NCBI RefSeq assembly: GCF_000011365.1 | Contig: NC_004463.1 | Span: forward strand, 7,550,001 to 7,614,000 | Direction of reading: 5' to 3' | DNA: 64,000 nt | Origin: Bradyrhizobium diazoefficiens USDA 110 | GTDB taxonomy: Bacteria; Pseudomonadota; Alphaproteobacteria; Rhizobiales; Xanthobacteraceae | Shown here: positions 44,746 through 53,816 of the stretch, one piece after another | Position numbering within the stretch: the stretch's first letter is position 1 | Layout: each line of letters opens with the position of its first letter | The notes under the pieces: model-generated | Told to the model about the DNA's origin: nothing | Seen by the model: the letters and a program-made list of their open reading frames with translations, nothing else | Databases searched by the model: none | Position numbers and translations under genes: made by a program

Positions 44746-45375
44746 TTACGCGCCAGCCGCGGCGTTTGCAGTGCGCCCAAGCGAGGCGCCGAGCACGCGC
44801 AGGCCCGTGACGACGCGCACCTGGAACGACAGGAACGCAACGAGCTGGGAGAAGGTGACGATGCCGGTATTCGACCAGCCGGCGGCCAGCAGCGCCTTCA
44901 TGTCGGCGGACGCGGCATCGCGCGGCCGGAACACCAGCAGATGCGCATGCTCAAGCGCCGCAACGAGCCGAGGACCGAGGTCGGGTTTGCGCTCTGCGCT
45001 GACGCGATAGATCAAACCGGCCGTGTTCTCGACCGACAGCGGTCCAGCCGGGAAAGCGCCGTACGGGCCCGAGGTCGCGCCGCGCGCGATTTCGACCTCG
45101 ATCGCTTCGACCAGGCGCGCTCCTTCGGCGGTCGCCGCGAGCTTTGCCCGGTAGAACGCGGCGACAACGGGCTCGCGGTGAAGACCGATCACGAAGAACG
45201 CGACCGCGGCGCGCTCGGAAAGCGAAAAATCGCCGGCGTCGATCGGCTCGAACAGCGACAGATAGCTCTTCTGCGCGTTCTCGCGCGCCTGCACGCGCTT
45301 CGCGCGGATGCCGTCCAGGGCGGACCCCGGTTCGATCCCGGCGAGCGTGTCGATGATATCCTTCGTCGCCATCAT
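44746..45375 (-). CDS. CMD-domain protein (Avi_7170-like)
   Basis: The 209-residue protein starts ATKDIIDTLAGIEPGSALDG, with AVAFFVIGLHREPVVAAFYR and LLAAGWSNTGIVTFSQLVAF in its body. It resembles AhpD/CMD proteins but lacks a CxxC motif, as in the Avi_7170 group. It lies 12 nt upstream of its CxxC-bearing partner, so the two may form a hetero-complex. The second of two adjacent in-frame ATG codons is equally possible as start. Confidence 0.8.
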   Translation of the reverse strand: MMATKDIIDTLAGIEPGSALDGIRAKRVQARENAQKSYLSLFEPIDAGDFSLSERAAVAFFVIGLHREPVVAAFYRAKLAATAEGARLVEAIEVEIARGATSGPYGAFPAGPLSVENTAGLIYRVSAERKPDLGPRLVAALEHAHLLVFRPRDAASADMKALLAAGWSNTGIVTFSQLVAFLSFQVRVVTGLRVLGASLGRTANAAAGA

Positions 45376-45486
45376 TCAGCCTCGTGCAACGCGATCATGT
45401 TCATTCCGACTATTGTTTGAGCGTGATTTTTCGGAAGACCGCTGCGGACTTTGCACTAACGCGGCCCTTCGGCTCCGGATCATGCT

Positions 45487-46524
45487 TTAGCCCGCCAGCG
45501 CCACGTCTTGCGCCGCCGTCCGGGTCCAGCCCAGCGCCGGCGCCACCTTGTCCGCGACCAGCTCGATCGAGCGCAGGATATAGGGGTGCGGTGCATCGAC
45601 CGAATGCGCCTGGAAGACCAGGTCGGTCACCCGCTCCAGCGTCGCGTCGCCACGCAGCGAGGCGATGACCTCGTCGGCGGCGCCGACATGCGTGTCGAAC
45701 GCGGTGATCATCTCCGCCAGCGTCTCGCCCGGCGGAAGGTGACCGCCCTTCATGAATTGCGGCAGCGCGCGCCGCAATCCAATGTCGGCAAGGCGCATCG
45801 CCTCACGATGGTCGTCGGCGACGAAGACGCTGCGCGAGGCCATGATGCGCGGCTCGCGTCCCGGCGGCAGCGCTTCGAGATAGGCGTCGATGATCGGGTT
45901 CTGGATCTCGGCCAGCGTTGCGCGCGGCGCATCCTTGGCCCGCGGCTGCGTGCGCGAGAGCAGGAGGCCATCGCCCGCCTTGCCGGCGCGGGCGCCGCCG
46001 GCGACCGAGAATGTCGCCTGCCAGATCCGGCCGTCCAGTTGCGGCCGCTGCGGATAGAGCGTGTCGCCGCCGGTGAGCGGCTTGCCGGCGAGCGCAGTGC
46101 GGACGACCTCGAGATTGCGCGCAAAGATCTCGTTGCGCTGGGCACCATCGAGACCGAAGGCGGCAAAAGCCGACGGATTGCCGCCGGTGCCGACGCCGAG
46201 TTCGAACCGGCCGTCGCAGAGAAGGTCGAGCACCGCGGCGTCCTCCGCCACCCTCACCGCATTCTCCAGCGGCAGCGTGACGATGCCGGTGCCGAGGCGG
46301 ATGCGCGAGGTCTGCGCGGCGACATAACCCAGGAAGGTGAAGGGCGACGGCAGGCCGCCCTCACGCTCGTGAAAATGGTGCTGCGCGATCCACGCGGAAT
46401 CGAGGCCGGCCTTCTCGGCGCGCACGATCTGCTCGGCCGCGAAGCGATAGCGGTCCGCCGGCGGCGCCTCGTCGAGAAGCCGCGTGAAGAAGCCCAGTCT
46501 TTTCAGATTTGCGAACCGTTTCAT
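45487..46524 (-). CDS. Luciferase-like FMN-dependent monooxygenase (KPN_01858-like)
   Basis: From the ATG at 46524 the protein has 345 residues and starts KRFANLKRLGFFTRLLDEAP. It has the bacterial luciferase-like TIM-barrel features (AGLDSAWIAQHHFHEREGGL; RIRLGTGIVTLPLENAVRVA; FELGVGTGGNPSAFAAFGLD). Such enzymes use FMNH2 and oxygen. The group is reported to occur with two CMD proteins and an ABC transporter, as seen here. An upstream extension to 46623 has no ribosome site. Confidence 0.85.
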   Translation of the reverse strand: MKRFANLKRLGFFTRLLDEAPPADRYRFAAEQIVRAEKAGLDSAWIAQHHFHEREGGLPSPFTFLGYVAAQTSRIRLGTGIVTLPLENAVRVAEDAAVLDLLCDGRFELGVGTGGNPSAFAAFGLDGAQRNEIFARNLEVVRTALAGKPLTGGDTLYPQRPQLDGRIWQATFSVAGGARAGKAGDGLLLSRTQPRAKDAPRATLAEIQNPIIDAYLEALPPGREPRIMASRSVFVADDHREAMRLADIGLRRALPQFMKGGHLPPGETLAEMITAFDTHVGAADEVIASLRGDATLERVTDLVFQAHSVDAPHPYILRSIELVADKVAPALGWTRTAAQDVALAG

Positions 46525-46650
46525 GCCAACCGCGCCCAACGTTGCAACAGCCCGCATGATGTCCGCTGCCGCAGCGCGAGGCAAGCAGCCGCCGCGCAGG
46601 GCTGCCACCCCGGAGCCGTCCATTCCTGCCGAAGATACGACGCCGGCTGC

Positions 46651-47433
46651 CTACCAGCTGGGCAGCACCGCCCCCTTGAACTTGGTCAGGACGAACTCCT
46701 TCACCTCAGGCGTATGGTAGCTGTCCACGAGCACCTTGACCCAGGGCTTGTCCTTGTCGGCGGTGCGAACCGCGATCAGGTTGACATAGGGTCCCTTCGG
46801 GTCCTCGCGCAGGATCGGATCCTTGACCGGATCGAGGCCCGCCTGGGTTGCATAGTTGGTGTTGATCGCGGCTGCGTCGACGTCGTCGAGCGCGCGCGGC
46901 GCCTGCGCGGCGTCGACCTCGATGAACTTCAGCTTCTTGGGATTCTCGGTGATGTCGAGCACCGTGGGCTTGAACCCCGTGCCATCCTTCAGCTTGATCA
47001 CGCCCTTGTCGCGCAGCAGCAGCAGCACGCGGCCGCCATTGGTCGGATCGTTCGGGATCGAGACCTTGCCGCCCTCCGGGATGTCGGCGAAGGCCTTGTG
47101 CTTCTTCGAATAGACGCCGATCGGGAAGTTCACGGTCAGGCCGACGGCCTCGATCTTGTAGCCGCGATCGGCTTTCTGGTTGTCCAGATACGGCTGGTTC
47201 TGGAACGAATTGGCCTGGATCTCGCCGGCGTCGAGCGCGGCGTTCGGCACCGCATAATCGGAGAACTCGAGCAACTGGATATCGAGCCCCTGCCTGGCGG
47301 CGATCGGCTTCACCGCCTCGAGGATCTGCGCATGCGGCCCCGGCGTCACGCCGATCTTGATGGTCTCGGCTGTTGCTGTGGCCAACCAGGCGGCGAGCAC
47401 GGTCGAGAGGATCAGAGGGAGGCGAAACGACAT
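46651..47433 (-). CDS. MetQ/NlpA-family substrate-binding protein
   Basis: From ATG 47433 (GGAG six bases upstream) the protein has 260 residues. It has a signal peptide (SFRLPLILSTVLAAWLATAT-A) without a lipobox cysteine, followed by the NlpA fold (IKIGVTPGPHAQILEAVKPI; DYAVPNAALDAGEIQANSFQ). MetQ members bind methionine. No MetN or MetI gene is next to it, so its transporter is elsewhere or it serves another system. It probably belongs with the luciferase-like gene unit 126 nt downstream. Confidence 0.85.
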   Translation of the reverse strand: MSFRLPLILSTVLAAWLATATAETIKIGVTPGPHAQILEAVKPIAARQGLDIQLLEFSDYAVPNAALDAGEIQANSFQNQPYLDNQKADRGYKIEAVGLTVNFPIGVYSKKHKAFADIPEGGKVSIPNDPTNGGRVLLLLRDKGVIKLKDGTGFKPTVLDITENPKKLKFIEVDAAQAPRALDDVDAAAINTNYATQAGLDPVKDPILREDPKGPYVNLIAVRTADKDKPWVKVLVDSYHTPEVKEFVLTKFKGAVLPSW

Positions 47434-47661
47434 CTTGGTCTCCGTAGGTCTGCGACAATGATTGGAACCGTATTCGCTTCTCCGCAGGATGAAATCAATA
47501 AAATGGAAATCCATATTGGCGGCCTGGGCGGGCCACACCTTCTCCATTCGACGCCAAACAGAAAACGAATTCACGGCGCCCGACGGCGCTACAGTTGCTG
47601 ACCAACGCGCTACTGCTGCCGGTGCCGGCCGTTGGCGTTGCCAGCATCAGGTGAGCCGCGC

Positions 47662-49137
47662 CTATTCGGACCGCCAGGTCGACGGCGACAGCATGACCAG
47701 GGCGCAGATCGCGGCATAGGCTACGAGCGCCACCGCGACCATGGTGGCGAGCCCCGCCATGCCCGCGCCAAAGCTTGCCACCGCGATCCAGCCGCCGCCG
47801 GCGGCGATCAGGATCCGCGCGATCGAGGAGGCGAGCGGCCCCATGGCGCGCCCGGTGCCTTGGGCGGCGAAGGACGTGACGAAGCCGAAGCCGAGCGCGG
47901 CATAGGCCGGCGCCACGATGCGCAAATAGGTCATGCCTTCGCTCACCACTTCGGCATCGCGGCTGAAGAGATTGAGCCAGGCGGTCGGGAAGATCGCGAC
48001 CAGTAGGCCAATCGTCCCGGTCATGACCATGCCGACGATGCCGCTGATCCAGCCGATCCGGCGCGCCCGCGCGGTCTGGCCCGCGCCCATGTTGACGCCG
48101 ACCATGGTCAGGGTCGCCGTGCTAATGCCGAACAGCAGCGGGATCATGATGTAGTCGAGCCGCGAGGCGATGCCGTAGCCGGCGAGCGCGGAGGTGCCGA
48201 ACAGGCCGACCGCGCCGGTGACGAGGATGACGGTGAGGTTGGTCAACACCGCGTTGAAGGCGGTTGGGATGCCGACCGTCAGCATGTCGCCGAAGATTTT
48301 TGGGCGCAGCGGCACGATGTGCAGCTTCAGGCCTGTCGCACCCGATGCCATGTAGCGCAGCAGGAACAGCATGGCCGCGCCATAATAGAGGCCGAAGGCG
48401 ACGCCGGCGCCGCCGATGCCGAGCCGCGGGATCGGCCCGAGGCCGAAGATCAGCGCCGGCGAGACCGGGATGGTCACGATTGCGCCGACCAGCGTCACCA
48501 GCGCGGGCACCTTGACGTTGCCCGAGCCACGCAGCGCCGCCGCCTGGAGGTTGACGATCCACACCGGAATGGCGCCGGCGAACAGATAGTTGGAATAGGT
48601 GGTGGCCGCAGCGAGCGCATCGCCCTGGCCGCCGAGGGTCCGGTAGAGCCACGGGCCGCCGAGAGTCACGCCGAGCGTGAACACACCGCCGGCGAGGATG
48701 GCGAGCACGACGGCATGAAACAGCGCCGCCTCGGCGTCATCACGGCGCCCCGCCCCGACCGCGCGCGCGACCGAGGACGCAACGCCAGAGCCGAACCCGC
48801 CGTTCGACATCATGGTCATCAGCATGAAGATGGGGAACACCAGCGCGGCGCCCGCCAGCGCGTCGGTACCGAGGAACCCGACATAATAGGCCTCGGCAAT
48901 ATTCACCGCGGTCTGAGCCACCAGCACGGTCACGGTCGGCGCGGCCAGCTTGAGCAGCGTGGGCAGGATCGGCGCGGTCAGCAGTGCCGCTCGCCGCTGC
49001 TCCGCCGCGCTTAGGGTGCCGGCGGCGCCTGGGGTGACGGCGGCGCCTGGCGAAGCCGCCTGGCGAAGCGGAGCCGCGGCATGGGCCGCGACTTGTGCGG
49101 CGGGCAAGGCCGGGGCGGCGGCATCCTCGACTGACAT
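47662..49137 (-). CDS. MATE-family multidrug/metabolite efflux transporter
   Basis: From ATG 49137 (AAGGA eight bases upstream) the protein has 491 residues. It has twelve likely membrane helices and the MATE repeats (ILPTLLKLAAPTVTVLVAQT; GFLGTDALAGAALVFPIFML; GLFGTSALAGYGIASRLDYI). It should export cationic drugs or metabolites in exchange for Na+ or H+. An Ala/Pro-rich tail of about 40 residues precedes the first helix. Starts at 49191-49200 are in frame but would fall inside the palindromic operator. It diverges from a tetR-type gene that probably controls it. Confidence 0.88.
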   Translation of the reverse strand: MSVEDAAAPALPAAQVAAHAAAPLRQAASPGAAVTPGAAGTLSAAEQRRAALLTAPILPTLLKLAAPTVTVLVAQTAVNIAEAYYVGFLGTDALAGAALVFPIFMLMTMMSNGGFGSGVASSVARAVGAGRRDDAEAALFHAVVLAILAGGVFTLGVTLGGPWLYRTLGGQGDALAAATTYSNYLFAGAIPVWIVNLQAAALRGSGNVKVPALVTLVGAIVTIPVSPALIFGLGPIPRLGIGGAGVAFGLYYGAAMLFLLRYMASGATGLKLHIVPLRPKIFGDMLTVGIPTAFNAVLTNLTVILVTGAVGLFGTSALAGYGIASRLDYIMIPLLFGISTATLTMVGVNMGAGQTARARRIGWISGIVGMVMTGTIGLLVAIFPTAWLNLFSRDAEVVSEGMTYLRIVAPAYAALGFGFVTSFAAQGTGRAMGPLASSIARILIAAGGGWIAVASFGAGMAGLATMVAVALVAYAAICALVMLSPSTWRSE

Positions 49138-49184
49138 GGCCACGGTCCTTGCGTGCCTGCCGGACCGCCGCCGATCGGCCGCCC

Positions 49185-49227
49185 ATTGCATTATGCTCAT
49201 AATGTAATATTATGATCGTAATGCAAT
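49185..49227. promoter_or_regulatory. 43-nt palindrome between MATE and TetR genes (probable TetR operator)
   Basis: The sequence runs from ATTGCATTA to TAATGCAAT with a centre of TAATATTA. Only a few positions break the dyad symmetry. It sits in the divergent spacer, about 50 nt from each start codon, where a TetR repressor could control both genes. Confidence 0.7.
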
Positions 49228-49280
49228 AGCCCCCTCCTCACGATTTCGTTGGCCGGGGTGGGCATCCCAAGGAGGCGCGA

Positions 49281-49859
49281 TTGGCGCGGTACGACAAGGG
49301 ACACCGGGACGCGACGCGGCCGCACATCATCGACGTCGCCTCGGCGCAGTTCCGCGAGAGGGGCATCGCCGCCGTGGGTCTCGCCGGCATCATGTCCGCG
49401 GCCGGCCTGACCAACGGCGCCTTCTACACACATTTCGAATCCAAGGAGGATCTGGTGCGCGCGGTGCTGCTGGATGCGCTTGAGCGGCGCGAGCAGCGGC
49501 ACAAGGACAATCTCGAAAACGGCATCGCCCTGGAGACTACGATCCGCGACTACCTCTCGCCGCGCCATCGCGACCACGCCGGGACCGGCTGCCCGACCGC
49601 GGCGCTGGCGTCCGAGATCGCGCGGCATCCGAAGACGACGCGCGATGCCTTCACCGCAAAGATGTCCGACATCATTGCGCTGATGGCGGCGCAGATGCCG
49701 GATGGCACGGCTGCGGAGCGCCGGCGGCGCGCGATGTCGGTCTATGCGACCATGGTCGGCGCGCTGCAATTGTCGCGGGCCGTGAGCGACAAGCAGTTGT
49801 CGGAGGAAATTCTGGAGAACGCGGTGAAGGCCGCGTTGGCGCTTGCGAATGGGCGGTGA
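49281..49859 (+). CDS. TetR-family transcriptional regulator
   Basis: The 192-residue protein has the TetR DNA-binding region (HIIDVASAQFRERGIAAVGL; AGIMSAAGLTNGAFYTHFES) and a helical C-terminal ligand domain. The start is TTG 49281, with a near-perfect AAGGAGG six bases upstream. It diverges from the MATE pump gene across a 43-nt palindrome, so it probably represses the pump and itself until a ligand binds. Confidence 0.9.
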   Translation: MARYDKGHRDATRPHIIDVASAQFRERGIAAVGLAGIMSAAGLTNGAFYTHFESKEDLVRAVLLDALERREQRHKDNLENGIALETTIRDYLSPRHRDHAGTGCPTAALASEIARHPKTTRDAFTAKMSDIIALMAAQMPDGTAAERRRRAMSVYATMVGALQLSRAVSDKQLSEEILENAVKAALALANGR

Positions 49860-49907
49860 CGCGTTCGAAATCTTCGGCGACCCAACTGCGGCCGCTCTCC
49901 GACCCAG

Positions 49908-51095
49908 CTAGACGATGCCGCTTTGCCGGAGCGCGGCGATCGCGGCCGCGTCATAGCCGAGCTCCGCGAGGACACGATCGGTATGCTCGCCGAGCGTCGG
50001 CGGGCGGCTCGCGATGTCACCCGGCGTTTCCGACAGCCGCACGGCGGCCCGCGCCACCGGCGCGGGCTTCGGCAAGCCCGGATAATCGACGTCCTGCATG
50101 AAGCCGGCGGCACGAATGTGCGGATGATCCAGCGCCTGTTGCGGGCTGAGCACCGGCCCTGTCGGAATCATGGCCTTGCCCAGCGTGTCGACGGCCTCCT
50201 GCGTGGTGCGCTCGGCGCACCAGCGCGCCATCCGCTCGCTGATGACGGGGCCGTTGTTGCCGCGGCTGATGTCGTCGGCAAAGCGCGGATCGTTCAGCCA
50301 CTGGTCCTCCTCGCCCATCAGCTTGGCCCAGCGCTTGAACAGCGGATGACCGGTGACCTGGCACAGCACCCAGCCGTCCCTGGTGCGGTAGATGTCGGCG
50401 GGCGCTGCGGTCTGGCCGAGATTGCCTGTCGGGACGCGGTTGACGTTGATGACGGCCTGCTGGATCAGCGTGGCATTGGTGAAGGACAACGCGGTGGCCA
50501 GCAGCGCGCCCTCGACGATCTGCCCACGGCCGGACTTGCCGCGCTCGATCAGCGCCGCGAGCGTGCCGAACGCGCAGTGCAGCGCGGTTCCGAAATCGAC
50601 CCAATTGACCGCGGCGCGGTAGGGCGGATCGCCGGCGCCGGTCATGTACACCGAGCCTGACATGACCTGGCCGACACCGTCGAAGCCGACGCGGTCGGAC
50701 CAGGGCCCCGGCCCGCCGAATGCGGTTGCCGTCGTCAGGATGATGTCGGGCTTGATCGCGCGAAGCGAGTCGTAATCGAGCTTCATCGCGCGCAGGGTCT
50801 GCGGCGGCAGGTTGGCGACGACCACGTCCGCGGTCGCAACCAGGCGGCGCATCACCTCCTGCCCCTCCGGCTTCATCGGATCGAGCGTGATGCACTTCTT
50901 GTTGCGGTTGACCTGGAGGAACAGCGCGCCCTCGCCGCCCGCGCCGACCGGCGCCACGAAGCGATCCTCGCTGCCGTCGCGCTTTTCAACGCGAATGACC
51001 TCGGCGCCGAATTCGGCCAGCAAGGTCGCGCAATAGGGACCCGCGATATAGCGCCCGAAATCGAGGACGCGCACGCCTTCCAGAACTCCCCCCAT
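49908..51095 (-). CDS. CaiB/BaiF-type CoA-transferase (class III)
   Basis: The 395-residue protein shows the family III CoA-transferase pattern (VLDFGRYIAGPYCATLLAEF; GAEVIRVEKRDGSEDRFVAP; NRNKKCITLDPMKPEGQEVM). The aspartate-containing region is ATADVVVANLPPQTLRAM. These enzymes move CoA between carboxylic acids. The acid used is unknown. It is convergent with the TetR gene and divergent from the VOC gene. Confidence 0.88.
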   Translation of the reverse strand: MGGVLEGVRVLDFGRYIAGPYCATLLAEFGAEVIRVEKRDGSEDRFVAPVGAGGEGALFLQVNRNKKCITLDPMKPEGQEVMRRLVATADVVVANLPPQTLRAMKLDYDSLRAIKPDIILTTATAFGGPGPWSDRVGFDGVGQVMSGSVYMTGAGDPPYRAAVNWVDFGTALHCAFGTLAALIERGKSGRGQIVEGALLATALSFTNATLIQQAVINVNRVPTGNLGQTAAPADIYRTRDGWVLCQVTGHPLFKRWAKLMGEEDQWLNDPRFADDISRGNNGPVISERMARWCAERTTQEAVDTLGKAMIPTGPVLSPQQALDHPHIRAAGFMQDVDYPGLPKPAPVARAAVRLSETPGDIASRPPTLGEHTDRVLAELGYDAAAIAALRQSGIV

Positions 51096-51257
51096 TGACC
51101 CTTTCCTTGATGTCTTCCGCCCAGATTACAGGGAATGGTTGCCGCGGCAAGGTGGCCGACGGCATGCCCCGATCAGCAGATGTGATCGGCCGACGGTTCG
51201 ACTGGCCGACGTTCTGCTCTAATATGACCCGTCCGTCCCACACCCAGAGCCACAGCC

Positions 51258-52145
51258 ATGCCGCAACAGTTCGATCGATCCGCTGAAGACCTCGGCAACG
51301 CGATCCATTTCGAGCACGTCAACATCCAGGTCCCGGATCAGCGCCTGGCGACGTTATTCTACGTCACGGGACTTGGGCTCACCCGCGATCCCTATCTGAT
51401 GGTGTCGGACACCAACATGTGGATCAACGCCGGGCGGAGCCAGTTTCACCTGCCGAGCGGCAGGCCGCAGGTGCTGCGCGGCCATACCGGCCTCGTCATC
51501 GAGGGCCGCGAGGCGTTGCTGGCGCGATTGGCATCGGTCGCGAAGAAGCTCGAGGGGACGGCATTCACGTTCGCCGAGCACAATGACCATGTCGAGGCCG
51601 TCTACCCATGGGGCAACCGGATGCGTGTCTATGAACCTGACGCGGCGCGGTTCGGCCGCATCTCGCTCGGCATTCCCTATGTCGAGTTCGACGTGCCGAT
51701 CGGAACGGCATCGGCGATTTGCGCCTTCTATCCTGACATCATGGGCATGCCCTCAGGCATGCGGAATGGCGACGGCACGGTTGCGGCGGTGAAGACGGGC
51801 CGCGACCAGCACCTGCTGTTCCGCGAGAGCGATCGGCCGCAGGGCGAGTATGACGGGCACCATGTGCAGATGTACATCACCGACTTCTCCGGCCCCTATC
51901 GCAAGCTGCTGGCGCGCAACCTGATCTCGCGCGAGGACAATCAATATCAGTACCGGTTCTGCGACATCGTCGATCTCGACAGCGGCAAGAAGCTGTTCAC
52001 GGTCGAGCACGAGGTGCGCAGCGCGACCCACCCGATGTTCATGCGGCCGATGGTCAATCGCAATCCTGTCGTCACAAACCGGAACTACGCGTTCGGCCAT
52101 GATCAGACGTCATGGGCGATGGGCCCGGATCAGTACGACGGATAG
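51258..52145 (+). CDS. VOC-superfamily (glyoxalase/dioxygenase-fold) protein
   Basis: The 295-residue protein has two vicinal-oxygen-chelate modules, beginning FEHVNIQVPDQRLATLFYVT and YVEFDVPIGTASAICAFYPD. Possible metal ligands include H (FEHVN), H (DQHLLF) and E (VEHEV). It may be a dioxygenase or lyase. It stands across a 162-nt divergent spacer from the CoA-transferase gene. A shared role in acid catabolism is possible but unproved. Confidence 0.8.
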   Translation: MPQQFDRSAEDLGNAIHFEHVNIQVPDQRLATLFYVTGLGLTRDPYLMVSDTNMWINAGRSQFHLPSGRPQVLRGHTGLVIEGREALLARLASVAKKLEGTAFTFAEHNDHVEAVYPWGNRMRVYEPDAARFGRISLGIPYVEFDVPIGTASAICAFYPDIMGMPSGMRNGDGTVAAVKTGRDQHLLFRESDRPQGEYDGHHVQMYITDFSGPYRKLLARNLISREDNQYQYRFCDIVDLDSGKKLFTVEHEVRSATHPMFMRPMVNRNPVVTNRNYAFGHDQTSWAMGPDQYDG

Positions 52146-52150
52146 CGCGT

Positions 52151-53806
52151 TCAGGCTTCGCGGTAATCCAGCAGGATCAGCCCGACCAGGATGAAGGCGA
52201 CCGGCCAGATCCAGGCCGCCGCTCGCCTGACCCGGCCGTCGAGACGCAGTTCGAGCCAGCGGGCCCAGCCGGCGGCGACGCCGCAGAGCGCAAGCGGGGT
52301 GTGGCTCATCTCGATGAGCAGCTGGTCCTTGATGTTGGCGATCGCATGAGAATGCGTGAGCAGCAGGGCGCCGCCGAGCGCCGTGGTCAGGGGAAACACC
52401 AAGGCCGACGGACCGGCCTTGGTGCCGCGCAGCCGCACACGCCATTCGAACAGGCCGAACACGGCGATGAGCAACACGAAGATGCGATGCTGCGCCACCT
52501 CCGGATCACGCAGCGACTCGAAGAAGCCCGCCGGGCCGAGCGGCCAGGCCTGCTCGTCGGCGCGGAAGAACAGGAAGGCCGCCATCGCGAGGAAGAGCAG
52601 CGGCCAGTGCCGCGCCCAGCGCCCCCAGCGGAAATGCTCGACCAGCGCCAGGAGCCCGATCAGCACCACGAAGACGCCGGCCCAGTGATGGTTGTACTCC
52701 GACCAGGCGATATCTTCCGCATTTCGCGGCAGGATCGTGCCCTCACCGGGAACGTAGGCCGATTGCGCGCTCGCGCGCCCGGCGTCCGCCAGCGTGATCT
52801 TCGCCTGGAGCTGCGCGACGGTCAGTCTGTCGTAATCCGGGCTGGTCAGGCGCGGCGGCCATTGCAGCGCAGCGCGCTCGACGATCTCATGCCAGTCCAG
52901 GCGATCATGAGGGAGATCCGCGCCCGGCGGCAATGACGTCAGGGACGCCGCAGCAAGCAGCACGGTGATGCCGATGCCGATCTCGACCTCGGCGAAACGC
53001 TTCAGGCGAAAGATCGGCGTCGTGGGGTCGCGGCGCAGACGTTCGACGAGGAAGTAATTGCCCGCGCCAAGCATCAGCAGCATCAAGAGCAGCCCGACCT
53101 TCGCCAGGGTCATGACGCCATAGGCGGTGCCGTAGATCGCCGCGACGGAGCCGATATAGTTCGCCGCCATGACCAGACCACCGCAGACGATCGCCGCGAC
53201 CGCCGCCATCGACATCAACGAATAGCGGCGCGCAATGAGGCGCCAGTCGCCGGCGTCCTTGCAGCCGTTCAGCGCGATCAGGAAATAGGGCAGACCGCCG
53301 ATCCAGACGGCCGCCCCCGCCATGTGACCCGCATCGGACAGCAGCAGCGGCCAGCGCACATCCGGCCGGCTGGCCGCATGCGTGAGCCGGGTCTGCATCG
53401 CGAGCGCCAGCACCGACAGGGCGAGAAGCGCGGCCGACCGCACCCGGTGCGCGGGGCCTTTCGTCAGGACGGCGATGCCGACTGCGCAAGCCGCGATCAC
53501 GAGGTCAGCACGGCCAAAATCAGCAGTGACCGCTTCGCTCCAGGGCACCTGGAGCGTCCCGACCAGCGCGGCCGCGTTGAGCGCCAGCGAGGCGACGGTG
53601 AGGAGCGCCCATGCGACGGCGCTGAACTGCAGGAACGTGCGGCATCGCTCCTCGATCGAGAGGCCAAAGACGGAGAGCTGCGGCTGCAGCGGCCCCCACA
53701 GCAACAGCTGAAACGCGAGACCGCCGAGGGTGAACGACTGGGCGATCAGGATCAGGCCCCGCAGGACCACCGACAGATAGCCGAAGATGTCGAGGAGCAG
53801 GTACAC
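52151..53806 (-). CDS. copD: CopD-domain copper-resistance membrane protein
   Basis: The 551-residue membrane protein has the CopD-like N-terminal half (SFTLGGLAFQLLLWGPLQPQ; DAGHMAGAAVWIGGLPYFLI; RRYSLMSMAAVAAIVCGGLV) and a longer C-terminal multi-helix part. That part carries HHWAGVFVVLIGLLALVEHF and LLLTHSHAIANIKDQLLIEM, which contain several histidines. CopD takes up copper with CopC. It is much longer than Pseudomonas CopD (about 310 residues), so the extra C-terminal module is notable. It follows copC by 10 nt. Confidence 0.85.
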   Translation of the reverse strand: MYLLLDIFGYLSVVLRGLILIAQSFTLGGLAFQLLLWGPLQPQLSVFGLSIEERCRTFLQFSAVAWALLTVASLALNAAALVGTLQVPWSEAVTADFGRADLVIAACAVGIAVLTKGPAHRVRSAALLALSVLALAMQTRLTHAASRPDVRWPLLLSDAGHMAGAAVWIGGLPYFLIALNGCKDAGDWRLIARRYSLMSMAAVAAIVCGGLVMAANYIGSVAAIYGTAYGVMTLAKVGLLLMLLMLGAGNYFLVERLRRDPTTPIFRLKRFAEVEIGIGITVLLAAASLTSLPPGADLPHDRLDWHEIVERAALQWPPRLTSPDYDRLTVAQLQAKITLADAGRASAQSAYVPGEGTILPRNAEDIAWSEYNHHWAGVFVVLIGLLALVEHFRWGRWARHWPLLFLAMAAFLFFRADEQAWPLGPAGFFESLRDPEVAQHRIFVLLIAVFGLFEWRVRLRGTKAGPSALVFPLTTALGGALLLTHSHAIANIKDQLLIEMSHTPLALCGVAAGWARWLELRLDGRVRRAAAWIWPVAFILVGLILLDYREA

Positions 53807-53816
53807 GGCCGTGGTT

